A DNA stretch of 6,592 nucleotides from Fidelibacterota bacterium. Lineage in GTDB: Bacteria; Bipolaricaulota; Bipolaricaulia; UBA7950; UBA9294. Every line of letters begins with the position of its first letter. Position 1 is the first letter of the stretch. The notes beneath the pieces are model-generated. The model did no database searches, was not told the origin of the DNA, and saw only the letters and a program-made list of their open reading frames with translations. Positions 5,895-6,592 of the stretch are shown piece after piece. The stretch lies in assembly GCA_024278395.1 (NCBI GenBank), contig JAJRTG010000116.1:1-6592 (forward strand). The letters run 5' to 3'. Position numbers and translations under genes: made by a program.

Positions 5895-6455
5895 TCAAGG
5901 AGGTGCCCCGGGACGAGGTAGCGGATGAGGGCCGTTGTATCTGGCCAGATTCCCGGTGGGGAACCCCTCCGCGAGATACAGTTCGTTCCCGTAGACCGCC
6001 ATCGCCGTATTCCGCCCGGGGCTGGGCATCAACACGGAAACCCCGGCCCAGGAAGGTGTAACGTTAGTCCAACCGCTCTTCCCAAGGCCGTTGTACCGCC
6101 AGACCTCAGCCCCGTAGTGGGACTTGGTGCCCAAGTAATGGTTCTGCGGGGCGCCGAATCCGCTGGCTACCACCCTCGTCCACGTCATCGCCGTCTTCCC
6201 ATAATCGGGCGAGTGCCAGATCTCGAACGTGCCGCTCCCCTCCGGGTAATAGACCCCGTAGACCCGCCCGTTGAACAGGACAAGCGGAACGGGATCCGCC
6301 CCTCCCGGTGTCCCGAAGGAGCTCACCTCAACCCAGTTCGCCTGCGTGAACGCCTGTCCCTGCATAATGCGGTAAAGCCCCTTGGAGTTCGATCGGGCTG
6401 AAGGACCAAATTCTCCGGCGCACACGGCGTAGGGAGTTTCTCCCATTTCAGACAA
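5895..6455 (-). CDS. Middle piece of the broken gene: beta-propeller-like repeats
   Basis: This frame holds at least three related units. Each has a strand such as GLYRIMQG, EVWRYNG or NLARYNG, then W-x-x-V (ANWVEV, TWTRVV, GWTNVT), a Gly/Pro-rich stretch, and a strand such as LVLFNGRVYGVYY or MAVYGNELYLAEG. Repeats of 40-50 residues with this Trp, Gly and Tyr pattern are typical of beta-propellers; I cannot name the family. The listed start (TTG at 6455) has no ribosome-binding site and yields no signal peptide. Homology with the other pieces begins only near 6440. It ends ARYNGPHPLPRPGAPP just where the CARDB domain continues in the next frame, so its stop at 5895 looks accidental. Confidence 0.6.
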   Translation of the reverse strand: MSEMGETPYAVCAGEFGPSARSNSKGLYRIMQGQAFTQANWVEVSSFGTPGGADPVPLVLFNGRVYGVYYPEGSGTFEIWHSPDYGKTAMTWTRVVASGFGAPQNHYLGTKSHYGAEVWRYNGLGKSGWTNVTPSWAGVSVLMPSPGRNTAMAVYGNELYLAEGFPTGNLARYNGPHPLPRPGAPP

Positions 6456-6591
6456 GGGGAGAGCTGCATGTGGAAAAGCCCGTAATCGTTGTACGCATAG
6501 AGTTCGCCCCCGAAAACGAAGAGCTCGGTCGGATTATCGGTCGGCGGAGCGCCGAGAACGTTATCCTCGCTCATCTGCACCCAATTCGCCT
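6321..6591 (-). repeat. Two copies of a 23-bp intragenic repeat encoding ANWV(Q/E)
   Basis: Copies lie at 6321-6343 and 6569-6591, identical at 19 of 23 positions and 248 bp apart. Both read in register as Ala-Asn-Trp-Val, which marks the propeller unit. Because 248 is not a multiple of three, the frame must change between them. Confidence 0.7.
6323..6580 (-). CDS. First visible piece of the broken gene: propeller-like repeat, upstream part missing
   Basis: The useful part runs from 6589 to about 6440 and gives ANWVQMSEDNVLGAPP, then ELFVFGGELYAYNDYGLFH and LKWEKL. That is one repeat unit of the same kind as in the middle piece. ANWVQM aligns with ANWVEV there (19 of 23 bases identical, 6569-6591 against 6321-6343). 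The ATG at 6580 lies inside the repeat and has no ribosome-binding site, so it is not a true start. After about 6440 this frame becomes Arg/Pro-rich (DRTPRGFTALCRDRRSRRR), a sign of out-of-frame reading, until a TGA at 6323. Confidence 0.45.
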   Translation of the reverse strand: MQMSEDNVLGAPPTDNPTELFVFGGELYAYNDYGLFHMQLSPCLKWEKLPTPCAPENLVLQPDRTPRGFTALCRDRRSRRRTGLR

Positions 6592-6592
6592 A

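Larger units (their letters stand above)
5330..6592 (-). pseudogene. Broken gene for an exported propeller-repeat / CARDB-domain protein (window edge)
   Basis: Three consecutive open stretches on the minus strand read as parts of one protein: propeller-like repeats (6589 to about 6440), more repeats in another frame (about 6440 to about 5935), then CARDB plus an Ig/Fn3-like domain back in the first frame. The junctions fall inside domains, and neither downstream piece has a signal peptide or a convincing ribosome-binding site. One ancestral gene with frame changes is therefore more likely than three genes. The codon at 6590-6592 is TAG where the second copy of the same repeat has CAG. The 5' end lies beyond the window. 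Whether the lesions are biological or assembly errors cannot be told from this sequence. Confidence 0.65.

Noticed and set aside
1..6592. CRISPR arrays, tRNA or rRNA genes, insertion sequences, attachment sites
   Set aside because: No regularly spaced repeats, tRNA-like folds, transposase motifs or terminal inverted repeats were found on reading both strands.

Overview
The window is GC-rich bacterial DNA. Coding third positions are mostly G or C, most genes have strong AAGGAGG-type ribosome-binding sites, and TAA, TAG and TGA are all used as ordinary stops. Several products have Sec signal peptides without a lipobox, including an ABC solute-binding protein. This fits a cell with a periplasm, or at least one that exports freely. 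An uncultured bacterium of a deep lineage such as Bipolaricaulota/Acetothermia or a Thermotogae-like group is possible, but that is only an impression from protein style and no 16S or other taxonomic marker is present.

Layout from left to right. (1) 1-887, minus: a BMP/PnrA-family solute-binding protein, cut by the window edge. An in-frame TGA at codon 36 replaces an expected glycine codon. (2) 888-1018: a compact divergent promoter region with two back-to-back promoters of nearly the same sequence. The one facing right puts the transcription start almost on the ATG, suggesting a leaderless mRNA. (3) 1019-1762, plus: an exported 247-aa protein I do not recognise. (4) 1769-1803: a strong hairpin between two convergent genes, with its T-tract on the minus strand. 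(5) 1821-2033, minus: a cold-shock-domain protein with a clear sigma-70 promoter and a leader of about 97 nt. (6) 2208-2894 and 2887-4212, minus: a stand-alone tRNA-editing B3/4-domain protein overlapping rimO by 8 nt. Together they form a two-gene translation-quality operon. (7) 4304-5194, plus: an exported papain-fold (C39-like) cysteine peptidase ending in a hairpin terminator. (8) 5330-6592, minus: a surface or exported protein with beta-propeller-like repeats followed by a CARDB domain and an Ig/Fn3-like domain. Its reading frame is interrupted at least twice, with a further TAG at the very edge of the window.

The core genes (csp, rimO, B3/4) are intact and conventional. The rest is an export-oriented set: solute binding, an unknown secreted protein, a secreted peptidase, and an adhesin-like repeat protein. 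I found no CRISPR array, tRNA, rRNA, transposase or other evident mobile element, and no convincing new multi-gene system. The points most worth a second look are the lesions in the two edge genes, the leaderless-promoter pattern, and the unrecognised secreted proteins.
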